Source of the DNA: Marisa cornuarietis
Lineage: Eukaryota; Mollusca; Gastropoda; Architaenioglossa; Ampullariidae
Assembly: GCA_004794655.1 (NCBI GenBank)
Contig: SMMW01000575.1
Location: 11,917,001-11,981,000, forward strand
Reading direction: 5' to 3'
Length of the DNA stretch: 64,000 nt
The position numbers and the translations under genes were made by a program. Below the pieces are notes generated by a model that was given only the letters and a program-made list of their open reading frames with translations, was not told the DNA's origin and searched no databases. Positions 1 through 12,400 of the stretch are shown in pieces. Position 1 is the first letter of the stretch. Each line of letters opens with the position of its first letter.

Positions 1-129
1 TTAGGCATATAAAGAAAATGTACTCCAAGACCCTGGTGCACATACTCGTTACAAAGTGAAATAATACCTCAGCAGTGCACAGTTCAATGCACAGCAATGT
101 AGCTGCACTGATACAGTCTTTGTCCTCAC

Positions 130-570
130 AGCTCAGCTAAGTGGCCATTGAATGCACCTTTTCCTTGTAAACCAAGAAAAGGCATTTGACCATGTCAACA
201 GAGCAAATCTCTGAGACATTCTAGAAGATTATTGTGAAGGGAAAGTTGCTCAGCAACATCAGAACTATGTATGCAAACAGCAGAAGTGCAGTGAGAACCT
301 CGGCAGCTGATAGAGACCTTTAAAATAGTATCATGAGTGAGGCAGGAATGTGTTCAATCACTTCTGCTTTTTATCATTGAATCACTACAGAAGCAAACAC
401 TGAACCAGCAATCCTCAAAGAACTCCTCTTTTCCAACAATCAGGGGTTGGTGAATGAAGACACACAGAAGCTGCATGAGTACGTGAACAGTCTGAACAGG
501 GTGTGCAAGTCTTACAACATGCAAATCAGCACATGATCAAAAACAATTCAAATGATGGTTGTAGAGTGGT
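130..570 (+). mobile_element. Decayed non-LTR retrotransposon (LINE) reverse-transcriptase fragment
   Basis: Conceptual translation with several stops and frame changes still shows reverse-transcriptase landmarks: an EKAFDHVNRANL stretch (from the usual DF-KAFD-V motif) near 175-215, and about 250 bases further on a segment like the thumb-side LN-VCKSYNMQI region (490-535). The catalytic YADD region is not recognisable. It is an old, non-functional copy lying upstream of the first visible TRPM exon, presumably in an intron. The clade is uncertain. Confidence 0.55.
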
Positions 571-796
571 GGGGAAAGCCATACCAGTCCACCACCACAT
601 CCACAGAGAGTCAAGTGGCTAGTCAAAGATGGTCTACCATCCAAGCAAGAGGATGATCCCACAGACAATAAACAAGGGTAAAGAGAAAAGAGTGACCCAT
701 ATTCTCTTCCCCCCACCCACCTCAATCATTTTATATTTCTGTCAAAGATGCTTCTTTTTGAACAATGATTTTGTATCTTTTATTTAATTTTTGCAG

Positions 797-3440
797 GAAG
801 GAAAGGCAGTCTGTGAAAACTTCATTGGTGATGCAGACTGCGAGCTAAACAGACTGCTGTTTAAATGCACAGGCCTTCAAAAGTTGGTAGACCCTTATGA
901 ACTCTCCATAAACTCTCTGAGACCTTGTATCAGTGACTGGGCTGCTGCTGAAAGGCAGGTAGGATGTTTTTTAAATCCATATTAGATCTGCTGGCATTTT
1001 CTTTATATTTGACTCATTAACAGCTGGGTTTGGACTCAATTTTGTGTCAAACAGGCTATTGAAGATAATGTTGTAAAGTGATCTTCACAGGTTCCAAGAT
1101 TGTCTTTTAAGGTGGACATACATAGAAATCACATAACCACCTCAAAACCCATTCGAAGGCAATATAGGGAATCCAGTCTATATAAGTGTGTTACATTCAG
1201 GATCATTTTGTACATTTTTTTAATTTGGTCATTCGATTACCATTGTAATCTTAATTTTGATATGAAATAATCATTTATAACCGATTCTATTTCTTCTGTG
1301 AAATATAAAAAAGTAGTAGACAAGGGCAAACATCTACTAGTTTCATACTAAAAAGAAGAATGCTGAAAGTATATGAAATGCTCACAGTTTATGTCTCTAA
1401 TTTCAGGCAGTCAATGCGCTGGTGTTTTGGGCAACGCTGACCTACCGTGAGGAGATGGCCAAGGTGCTTTGGAAGCGTACAGCAGACCCCATAGCTGTGG
1501 CATTACTTATAAGTATGATCTTCAATCGCATAAGTGAGAAATATTGTGAGGATGTTGACATGAAGGTCAAAGTCAAAGCCACAGCTGTGTAAGCTTTTCT
1601 GTAGCATTATTTGTTTTTTTTAAGATGTTAAATTTAGATTAAGTTTGGGAGAAAGTTTTATTTAATGTTCCATTTAACATTTACCTGCACAGTGGAGAAC
1701 ATTAACTTAATTGAGTTAAATCAAGTGAATGATAAAAGGATGATTGTTGATTTTATACTATTAGGACAGCCCTACTTCTAGTCACCTCTGTAGGAGATTA
1801 CTTTTACTATTAAGTCTATTCAAATCATCATTCAATAATATAATGATAATAATAATAATGAGGATTTTTAAAGCGTCTTTCCAAAGATTTGCTAAGAGCA
1901 TTTTACATTAATCAAACACAGAGTAAATCAACAACCATGCACCCATATTCACAATCACACCTAACAGACATGCTCACTTCTACAACATACACCCACTTAT
2001 ACACATAAATTACAGACAGACGTTATACATGCTCATGTCAGGACAGGGTCACTGTTCTGAAGCATTTTAAGTTTAGACTTAGAGGTGGTAAGAGAATCAC
2101 AGTGACAAAGGCTGACAGGTAATTCATTCCAAGCTGATGGGACTTGGTAGGAAGGAGATCTCTGTCCATAGGTCTTTGTCTTAGCTAGTGGGACTCGCAG
2201 AAGCTTGGTGTCAGAAGATGAGCAAAGAAGTCATGCGGGTTTATAGATGGAAGTGAGTTTGGAGAGGTACTGAGGACCAGTGCCAGAAACAGCAGAGTAA
2301 GTCAAAGTGGAAAGTTTGTAGGCTATATGGTCCATGACTGGCAGCCAGTGAAGAGACTGTATGGTAGGTGATATGTGTTCTTATCTAGATGGTCTGCAGA
2401 TGAGGCGAGCAGCATTATTCTGGATCCTTTAAAGTCTGTCTAGAAAATACTCGGGAATTCCAGCTAAAAGAGGGGAAGTATATAACACAAAAAGTATTGG
2501 ACCCAATGCATTAATGATATAGTTTATATGTGGTAACAGAACATCTAGACAATCGACAAGCAGAGAGGAGGGAATAGGATCAAGTTCACATGTTTTCGGG
2601 CTACTACTCAGACAAATTTCCCTAACAAACTGTTCACTAGCTGGTTCAAAACCATATAACTTAGGACCATTGTAAACTGACACAGATGAAGATGGAACAA
2701 CAGCAGAGTCGAGCTTCTGGTGTATCAATACAATCTTATTGCTGAAGAAATAAGCAGATTTCTGTAGGAGTTCTTGTGCAGGAAACACTGATGGAAGTGG
2801 AGTACCAGTGTTTTTTCCAAGCAGACTGTTCCTAGTATTAAATAACTGTTTAGTAGTTTTACAGGCAAGTATTTTTTTAGAGTAGAATGTTGACTTTGCA
2901 TGGTGAGCAATGTCTGTAACACCTGGCCACCTGAAAAATCTGACAGTGCATGTTGAATCTAGCGACTTGCCACTCCTGCTCTGCTCGTCTCTGTTCACGT
3001 TTGATTTCCAGAAGCTCAGGACCCAGCTATATGTTGTATTTGTTAGTTTTAAAAGTGGTGTTAGGAGTCATGTTCTGTGTAGTTCAGCAGTGCTAGATAT
3101 TACTGATTTTTGAAGATGATTTAAAAATGTTTTACCTGTTTTTCAAAGAATTGTTTCATGGTATCTGTCATGGTAATTTTTATTCAGAACATTTGGCAAG
3201 ATAGCAGTTGAGATGCTGAACCTTAGCTATGAAGAATCCAGTACCTTTACATTCCTACTTTTAAACAAGCGCCTAGAGGATTTCAACAATCGTACCCTAA
3301 TGGAACTGGCCAGAATGAGCGAAAATAAACATTTCGTTGCGCATCAGTGCTGCCAGAAATGGCTGGGTCAACAATGGACTGGAAATATATCAATCAGAGA
3401 AGTAGACTGGGGTCCGTTTGCACTGCCAGACTATGTCAAG
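797..3440 (+). CDS. TRPM2: TRPM2-like exons encoding the last TRPM homology region
   Basis: Three exons (797-958, 1407-1588, 3188-3440) encode the helical repeat region before the membrane domain. Diagnostic strings are FWATLTYREEMAKVLWKR in the second exon and LLNKRLEDFNNRTLMELA followed by QCCQKWLGQQWTGNI in the third, which match the conserved TRPM pre-membrane segment. Splice phases are 0, 2 and 0. The first visible exon starts in phase 0 after a TTGCAG acceptor, so at least one further exon must lie left of the window. A CR1-like LINE sits in the intron before the third exon. Confidence 0.93.
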
Positions 3441-6400
3441 GTGGGTGCATTTCATTGTTATATATTTTTATTATAAAATCACATTATTGTAAACCGGGCT
3501 TAAATCGGGAGGTTTAAATATCGGCGGGTAGCGTGTTTATCTTCACCATAAATCACAATCGCTGTTTTCCCCCCAAAATATCTCTTTATTTGCATATACG
3601 GGTGTACACATAGGATCAAAAGAAAAAAAAGGAGAAAGAGGTTGAACGTGTTGCCCTGCAAATCAACAACAAAAGCACATTCAAAATCTCAAATCTTCTA
3701 GACATTCTGCTATATCTTAGCTACCCCCCTATCACGTGGTAAGCATGTGCCATCACTATTCCCATTAAACCATCTTACAAATAAATCATATTACCATATC
3801 AACATTTCTTTCTTCAAAACATCATACCACAAATTAATGATCCCACAATAAAGCATAAAAGAACATTGACATTAAACACAATTCCTACATCGATCTCACA
3901 TCCTCTTCTTTTCCCCACAACCCGCCACATGAGGAAAAATGATCCCCTCATACAGAATCTTCAAACATCGTACACCAATAAATCTAAAATCATACAAGAA
4001 TACTGTGCCCTTGAAGAGCAGCGTTTAAACTATCAAATATCATGCATATTTTTCACAAACCTGATTTAGGACAAACATCCCAGGGTAGGCCCGTCGGCCA
4101 CCCTGGACCACGTCTTCTTCCAAAAGAACGTACAAACGGAAACCCAGAGAGTTGCTTCCCCCTTGTCCAAATCGCAGATGCGAGACTACATAAAAATCAA
4201 TGCGTGAAAATAAAAATACAAAATTACTAAACAAAAATATGTGAATACACATGACAAATGTGCAAATTTGTCATGGGTGTTACATTATGAAGCAGCATAG
4301 GTGTTTTTAATAAAATAAAATAAAGCTGAAAGTTGCTAAGGTGTTAATGGTGCTACCATTTATTTGTCATACTAGAGTTTTGGGGAGTTTTTAAAATTGG
4401 GAAGAAAGCACTTAATTGTTGACTGACATTAATTCAGACCTGATGTCATTGAAGACCACATTTTTGAGCATTTGTAAAAATAGTAAGCATACTTCGATCG
4501 GATCATAGTAAATGAGGCTTTGATTTTTTGTAAATGCAGTTGAGCATTCTAATATTTGAAGGCTTGTATCTTGTGAACAGAACAGAGTTAATTACTCAGG
4601 AGTAAGTACTTTGTAATGAGTGTAACCTACTCATTTAAAAATTATTTTGCATATTTCTTGACTTTTAACATTTCTTTTAGTACTGAGTAATAAAACTGGT
4701 TTCTACATTCATGGATTCCATTTCCATTCATCTTGAACAAGCTGTCTTTTGATCTTAACTGATGTACATTCAGTCTTTTACTTTGCAACTTAAAAACTCA
4801 GTCGGGTTATTAATCATAATTATACGTTATGCACAGATTCAAGTAGTAGAGACAATATAAAAAGATTTTCTATATTTCAATGCTTAAATGCAACCATCTG
4901 TTATCTAATTTCAGTTTACTATTTCTACCTTTATTTATCAATTACTGCAAAATTTCACTCCTGAAATCTTTGGAAGACCTTCATCGAGGTGGAAGATGAA
5001 GAAGACAACAAAGAGCGACCATACTATCATAGCATAAGTTGATGTTGATCAAATTTTGAAAGCTGCAGCTGACCAGAAAAGAGATCAACTTTTGTTAAGC
5101 AGCATTTAAAAAATTGTAAAAAATGAAAAGAATCAGAAAAACCAGAGATCTGTGTGTGTGTGCGTGTGCATGCATGTGTTTGTGGATGTAGAGAGTATAG
5201 GGCCCATAGGCTGTTGAGTGACTTTTTCTGTGTTGCCCATTTAGTATTGTAAGGGGCAGTGAGCATATATATTAAACTGTCCCATAGAAATCTAGTGTAT
5301 AATGATCATGATTTTCGGAAATGCTGTTGTGTCACAACATGGTTTATGCTTCTGGTAGAGCGCCTGTGACGGCACATGTTCTTTCACTCAGTAAAAACAA
5401 AGATCTGTGGGCTTCCCAAAATGCTAAGTCTAAAATGAAATAAGTAAATTTCTCGTTTTCTTTTTTTTCCATTGGAGGGAGCAACTGGCAAGATAGTTAC
5501 AGTACTTATGAAGAGGTGCACCAAAGACAACACAATCATTACAGCAGTACACAAAATGAAACAACTCCATTCTAAATAATGAGTGGCAGTAGCCTGTCTT
5601 ACTAAGAAGTCATTTAATACTTACTGGATATCCAGACACCAAACCAACAGATAAGGGAGTTGATCCATACTGGAGTGGGATATTATACCATCACCAGAGA
5701 TACTACACATCAGAAAGACCACCATACTTTTTTTTTGTGAGCAATCACAACAGTGAGACACTCACTTCTGTCCTACCTTATGAATAGAAATTGAACTACT
5801 ATTATTCAGATTTTCAAATATTCCAGCTGAAAAGTCTCTACATTTTTAATCCTATGCATCTCAGAGTGGAATATATGAATAACAGGAAAGGAAGTTTTTG
5901 TTTGAAGCAGTATAATTGTAGATTGTTTGGAAAATCCCAGTAAAATATTGTTTGTTTTGATTCCTAAACATACAAAGAAACTTTCTTATTAACAGATCTT
6001 CCTGAGTATGTTTTTCATCTTGCCTATGTTTGTGTGGATCTCATTTTTGCCAACTGCGAGTGACAGAATTGGACAGCCAGGAGGTAAAAGAAAAGTCTTG
6101 TATATTTTGATCTATATATATATATATAAAAACGAAAAACAATTTAAAAGTATTTTTCCACACCAGCAGCAAACAGCCAAAGATAACATTTTCATGCAAC
6201 TAAATGATGTACAGGTTGATTGACTTAGAGATCTATATATTTGTTTTTAGTTGTCAGCATCTAGACTCACCTGTGACAAGACTAAAATAGCTATCAGTCT
6301 CAGACATAATGCAGCATCTCTCAGACATGGAGATTTTGGGCCTAGTGTGCATTGGCTGCTCAAATAATTGTTTGGCATTCCATTTAGTATGCATTATCTG

Positions 6401-9400
6401 TCTGTGAAAAGTCAATGTCAGTGGCTCAGCTAGTATAGTTATGTAAAATCTACTACTAAGCTAAAAAATACAAATTTCACAGAGATTTGAGGTTTAGATC
6501 AGTCAGGATAGACAATTACTTCTACACTAATGGTCAAAGTAATGTCAGCCTCATCCACAGAACTTAACTACATGATATTGGAATCATTATATATTCATTA
6601 TTCTTTTGTTATCTGTTACTGTTTACCTGTACCATGTTTCTGTATTTATGTGACATGAGACTCAATATGAAAATACAATTTTTTTAAATTTGTTGTACAA
6701 TTTATATAGCCTTGGCTTTCCTCCCCCACCCCCTGCCTCTGCCCCTTCCCTCATTAACTTTTGGTATTTTTCTAAGTTTCCATGATTTAGTATAAAGATG
6801 AGAAACCATAATACAGCAGCATCAGATAGCTCATCAAATTAACTTTTGGTATTTTTCTAAGTTTCCATGATCGATTTAGTGTAAAGATGACAAACCATAA
6901 TACAGCAGCATCAGATAGCTCATCAAATAAACTACGCCTTGGAGTCCAACCATCAGGAAGAAATACTTAACAAATAATTCCTTTTTTCAGCTGAAAATCA
7001 AGAATTTGCAGATGAAAAAGCAGAGGAGGCACTGTTTCTTCGTATGTCTTCTGTGGAAGATGAAATTGTATGTCACAAAAATTTTAATATTTAAAAATTA
7101 GTGTTTAAGTGAACTCATATAGCACCATATCCCATGGCACTTTACAAAACACACACACAGATAGTCCAGCTCTATAATTGCTCAAACTCTGCATTTATAC
7201 AAGAGAGCTAAATTAATTCAGCAATAGTCATAATGTCAAATACAAGAGTGTAGCATCTACTCATAGAACATTGCATCGTCTTTGTGACTTTCTCATTGGC
7301 AAACTGCACAAAGAAATTGTTATGGTGAGATAAAGGAGGCAGGCAAGGCAATGGTGGGAAGTTGATGGAAAGTGGTGTGTAGGTGAAAATGGTCTGGTGT
7401 AGATAAAGAAAGAACAATCCAGATAAGTGGTAAATGCACTGCAAAAAATACAGATCAAGAGGAGACATAGATTCAAGAACAAGATTAAAAAGAGAGACAG
7501 AAGTCCCCTCCAGTTAGGTGAAGGGAATCCCTCTCCAAGTACCTAATAATAATAATACACATTTTTGTAATTGCAAATTAGTTCTTTTGAAGTCAGAAAG
7601 TGTGGTTTGATATGCTTATATGTCCTTATTAAGGCTGAGGGTTCGGGAAAAAATTGTTTGATGTTTATATTAAAAACTTTTATTTTGGTAAAATAAGCTT
7701 ACATCTGCACAGTCAGTTAAATATCTTTTAGCTTAGTAGATGTGAAAAATAGGAGACTATTTCACTACGCGCGTGTGAGTATGTGTTTGTGCACATGTGC
7801 ATGTGTGAATGCATACATGCAATGTTTGTATCTTATTTTTTTTCTACCTCAGCTCAAGAGGCTGCCAAAGGTATGGTATACATTTTTGGTTTTTATGAGT
7901 GCATTTTATAAAATTCCAAGAGCACTAACTAGAAAGAACGTTAAGAAACAGATAAAGGAGCAACAAGATTCTACCCAGAGACCCTACATCAGGAGTTACA
8001 CAAACTAAGTGCTATACAACAAATCACCCACAGGAACACCAAAGTTAACCACCAAGTTTCATGTAATATTTTTCCTAAGTACAAGGCAACTACTGTAGCA
8101 AATGTAAAAAAGTGGAATGTAATGTAAAGTGAATCACCAGATAAAGAAATGCACAGTATTTGATGTTTATATAACAGGGGAGATGGGGGCTGCTTGCCCA
8201 GTCTCACCACAATAATAAACATAGTCAACACTGATGGGTAGAATGGGCTTTACTCGTAAGCCGGTTGATGTTGCCAGCAAAGGCGAAACGTTCACAAGCA
8301 GTCTAAGCAATCTCTAAACTCCTCGACAACTCTCTCTCCGAATCTTTTCTCCCTTTCTGCTTTGCCCTCTTATGGCTACCCCTTGAATATTCTAGAAAGT
8401 CCCTCATTGCCATGGTGGCCCCCATCTGCCTGGGAAAATCAGAGGTCATTGGGTCGCTGACCAGGAAAAAACCAGCTCCACTCACCCATCTCTTTTTCTC
8501 TGGATAAACTCTAGAAAGTGTTGGACATCGAAGCACATTGGCAGCTCCTGTATGTGTGAAACCAACAAAAGGGTATCAGACTCCTAGAGTTTAAAAAGAG
8601 CCAGAGACTCACCTTAGCCAATGCCTTATATCCCCACAAGAAATCAAGGATGGCAACTTGGCACTCACCAGACGGATTGGTCCATAATCAGATTGACTAT
8701 ATCCTACTGCCGAGACGCTTCAAATCCAGCATCAACAGGGCCAAGACAAGGACGTACCCAGGCGCTGACATAGGCAGGAACCATGACCTTGTTCTAACGA
8801 ACCTAAAGCTGAGGCTAAAAGCGAAGCAACTCTCAAACACTCCCCGAATTCGCTTTGATTTGGAGAAACTGCAAGACCCAAAGGTTGCAGAAGTCTTCAA
8901 GGCCACGGTAGGCGGAAAATTTGGCGCGCTGAACCTGGTGGACTGTGATGTAGACACCCTCGCTGGAAACATCTAAGAGGTGCTACTGTCGACAGCCCAG
9001 GAGGTTCTAGGGCGACAAAGGAATAAGAAACAGCCATGGGTCACAAATGACATCCTAGACCTCTGTGACCAAAGGAGGACCTTGAAGAGAGAAAAGAAAA
9101 GCAAACCAGAAGCAGCCACCAAATAAAAAGAAGTGAACTGTGCCATTAACAAAGGGATGAAGGCAGCTAGGGATAGCTGGATCGAGAATCAGTGCTGGGA
9201 CATAGAGGATGGAATGGCACGAGGTGACAGCAAAAAGGCCTATCAGCTTCTTAAGACCCTCACTAAGACAGACCAGCAGAAGATCTCAGTCATCGAAGAC
9301 AGCAATGGTCACCTTTTCACAGAAGGCAATGTTGTACTCAACCGATGGACAGAATACTGCAAGGACCTGTACAACTACCAGCTGAAGATCGACGCCAACA

Positions 9401-12400
9401 TTCTCCAAAACAACCAGGCTAGAGACAGCAAACCTGCAGACCTACCAGTCCTACAGGAAGAAGTCGAAAGAGCTGTACATAGTTTGAAGGGAGGAAAGTC
9501 ACCAGCTGAGCTGCTCAAGCAGGGTGGAGAAGAAACTACAAAGGCCCTAGCTGTCCTGTCCCAAAGAGTCTGGGAGCGCAAGGAATGGCCCAGAGAATGG
9601 ACGCAGTCACTAATCATACCTCTCCCAAAGAAAGGAAACATCAAACAGTGTCAGAACTACAGAACCATAAGCCTTATCAGTCACCCAAGCAAAGTCATGC
9701 TGAAGGTCATACAGAACCGCATCAGAACCACAGCAGAAGAGCTGCTAGCAGAACAGGCTGGCTTCATACCATGTAGAAGCACAGTTGAGCAGATCTTCAA
9801 CTGTCGTCTTCTTATAGAAAAGCATCTTCAGCATCAGCGGGACCTTTACCACAACTTCATTGACTTTAAAAAGGCATTTGACAGAGTCTGGCATGAGGGA
9901 CTATGGCATGTGAGGCGGAAATTCAACATTGAAGAAGGGCTCATCCAAGTTGTTGAAGCGCTGTATAACAGCTGAATGAGTACAGTACTGCTGAACAACC
10001 AAATAGGAGCTTACTTTCGCACCACCTGTGCTGTTCAATATATTCTTGGAGAACATCATGCTCGAAGCTCTTCATGACCATTATACTTGCATTTCAATCG
10101 GTGGAAGACCAATCTGCAACCTACGCTTTGCAGATGACATAGATCTGTTAGCAGGTACAAACAAGGAACTGCAAGAGCTCACCAACAGACTGACAGACAG
10201 CTCAAACGCATATGGAATGGAGACCAGCACTGAAAAGAGCAAAGTTATGATCACTGGTAACGGCAAGGCAGAGATCTATATGAACAGGGTACAGCTCGAA
10301 GAGGTAAGCAGCTTCAAGTACTTGGGAGCCACCCTCTCCAAGGACGGTAGCTCCACGCTAGATATCCGCATCAGGATCGCAACAGCAACAGCAGCAATGG
10401 CTAGGCTATATAGGATATGGCATAGCCACAAGATAAGGTTCATTACCAAGTACAGGCTGTACAAATCCCCGATAGTACCAATCCTGCTCTACAGATGCGA
10501 CACGTGGACTCTGCTCGCCGAAACGAAATGGAGAATCCAGGCATTCGAGAACAAGTGCCTGAGGAGGCTGCTCCAGATCTCATACAAAGAACACAAATCT
10601 ACGACTTTGTCAGGAACAAGATTGCCACACTCGTTAGACACCAGGAACCTTTACTATCAACAGTCAAGCGACGTAAGCTGGTCTTCTTTGGCCATGTAAC
10701 CCGGCACGACACCCTTTCGAAGACTATCTTTCAAGGCACCTTGGAGGGTGGCCGACGCCATGGTGGCCAGAGAAAGAACTGGCTTACGAAGGTCAAAAAC
10801 TGGACTGGTCGTCCTGTACAGGACCTGCTGACTATCGCCCAAAATAGGCAAGGTTGGCTGGCCCTGTCAGCTGCCGCATCTGTCCATGTGCTCCCCCCAA
10901 CGCCAGGTGGCAGGTAAGGGACGACTGACTGACGTGTGTCAGTCCCTGCCTAACCCCACACTATCATATTTATATTAAAAATATACTTTTGAGAAAAAAA
11001 TGCTATCTTTGTTGCATTAAACCTTTTTTCAGTATTTTAATATCTGTTAGATTTTGTACCATTTGATAACATGCAACAGCAAAATGAGTAACATTTACTT
11101 CGCTAAATAAACAAGACTTAAGACCTCTTATTAGTACACCACTTATAAAGTTAGCTTTAAAACATTACCCACACATTGTTTTTATCGCTGTCCTTGTCCT
11201 GCTTTATAATCTTACCCTATATATACAGGGTTTCCACAAGGTCTCTTTACAATTCAAGATTTTGTTAACAAATGAATAGGCAAAAGTGTGAAAATAATTC
11301 AAAATGAGAAGTAGATATTGAAGGTTTTTTTGCCTCATTTAATACACCATTAGTTGCATGAAGCACCATGATGGTGCATCCTCAGACGTTCGTTCCAGCA
11401 TGTTAACTGCAAACTCTTTTTGTCAAGCTTTATCATTTTGCTCGAGTGCCTGTAAGAGTTGCACATTATAAGCGTACAGTCTCAAGTTCTTGTGTGGACC
11501 TTGTGCATGGTTGAACATGGTAGCTGTAACTGGCAGTAGCATGAATGGATTTTGAGGAAGCAAAAGCACAGGACTGTCTTACACGATTGATGTTTTCCTC
11601 CAGTGTTCTTTGTCGTCCACTCCTTTTTGTATCCAATATTGTCCATGTCTCTATAAATTTCTTGTGCCATTCATGAATTGACTGACATGACGGTGGGTGT
11701 TTTCCATACTTAGTCCTGTAGTTTCGCTGAGTCTGCATATCTAATTTTGTTTCTATAAACCACGATACACATTATTGTGCCTTTTCTTGAGGAGTAGCCA
11801 ACCTAAATTACACAAATGCAATGTGATTACAAACTTTGAGTTCATAGGACAAATTTGATTAACACATCAATTGCCTTTTTAGTAATTTTAGTAATCTAAG
11901 TAGTACAGAATTTTATCTGAATGGTATATTTGAAAACATTTTGAATGATCTACTGCAGATTGAAAACAGAGTTGTTCACTTTGGAAAGTATATCAAAACA
12001 ATGTTGCCTGTGTATGGTGGCGAAATCAGACTACCATTCTGGAAAAAGATTTATTACTTGTGGTCAGCGCCTATCTCCAAATTCTGGCTCTATTTGGTAT
12101 GGCTTTTTAAAAGCTTGTTGGTGTGCTGTTATCAGTTTATTGCAATTTTTTGGTTATATGTAGCCTAACATAGACCTGTAAATGCTTACTTTTGCATCTT
12201 CATTAATACAAGAGCTCAAGTGTCATGAGCACTGCCACTTTCAGACAGTTCAACAGATAACACAAATAATCGATTAGGTGCTGGAGGAGACTGGACAGGT
12301 AAAAATTATTCACTAGGTTAGTTGAAGGTCCTAGGTAAAGATACCTACTTTGGTGAGTGAGTGTACTTAATAGACTCCACTAAAGCCAACACTGCACTAA

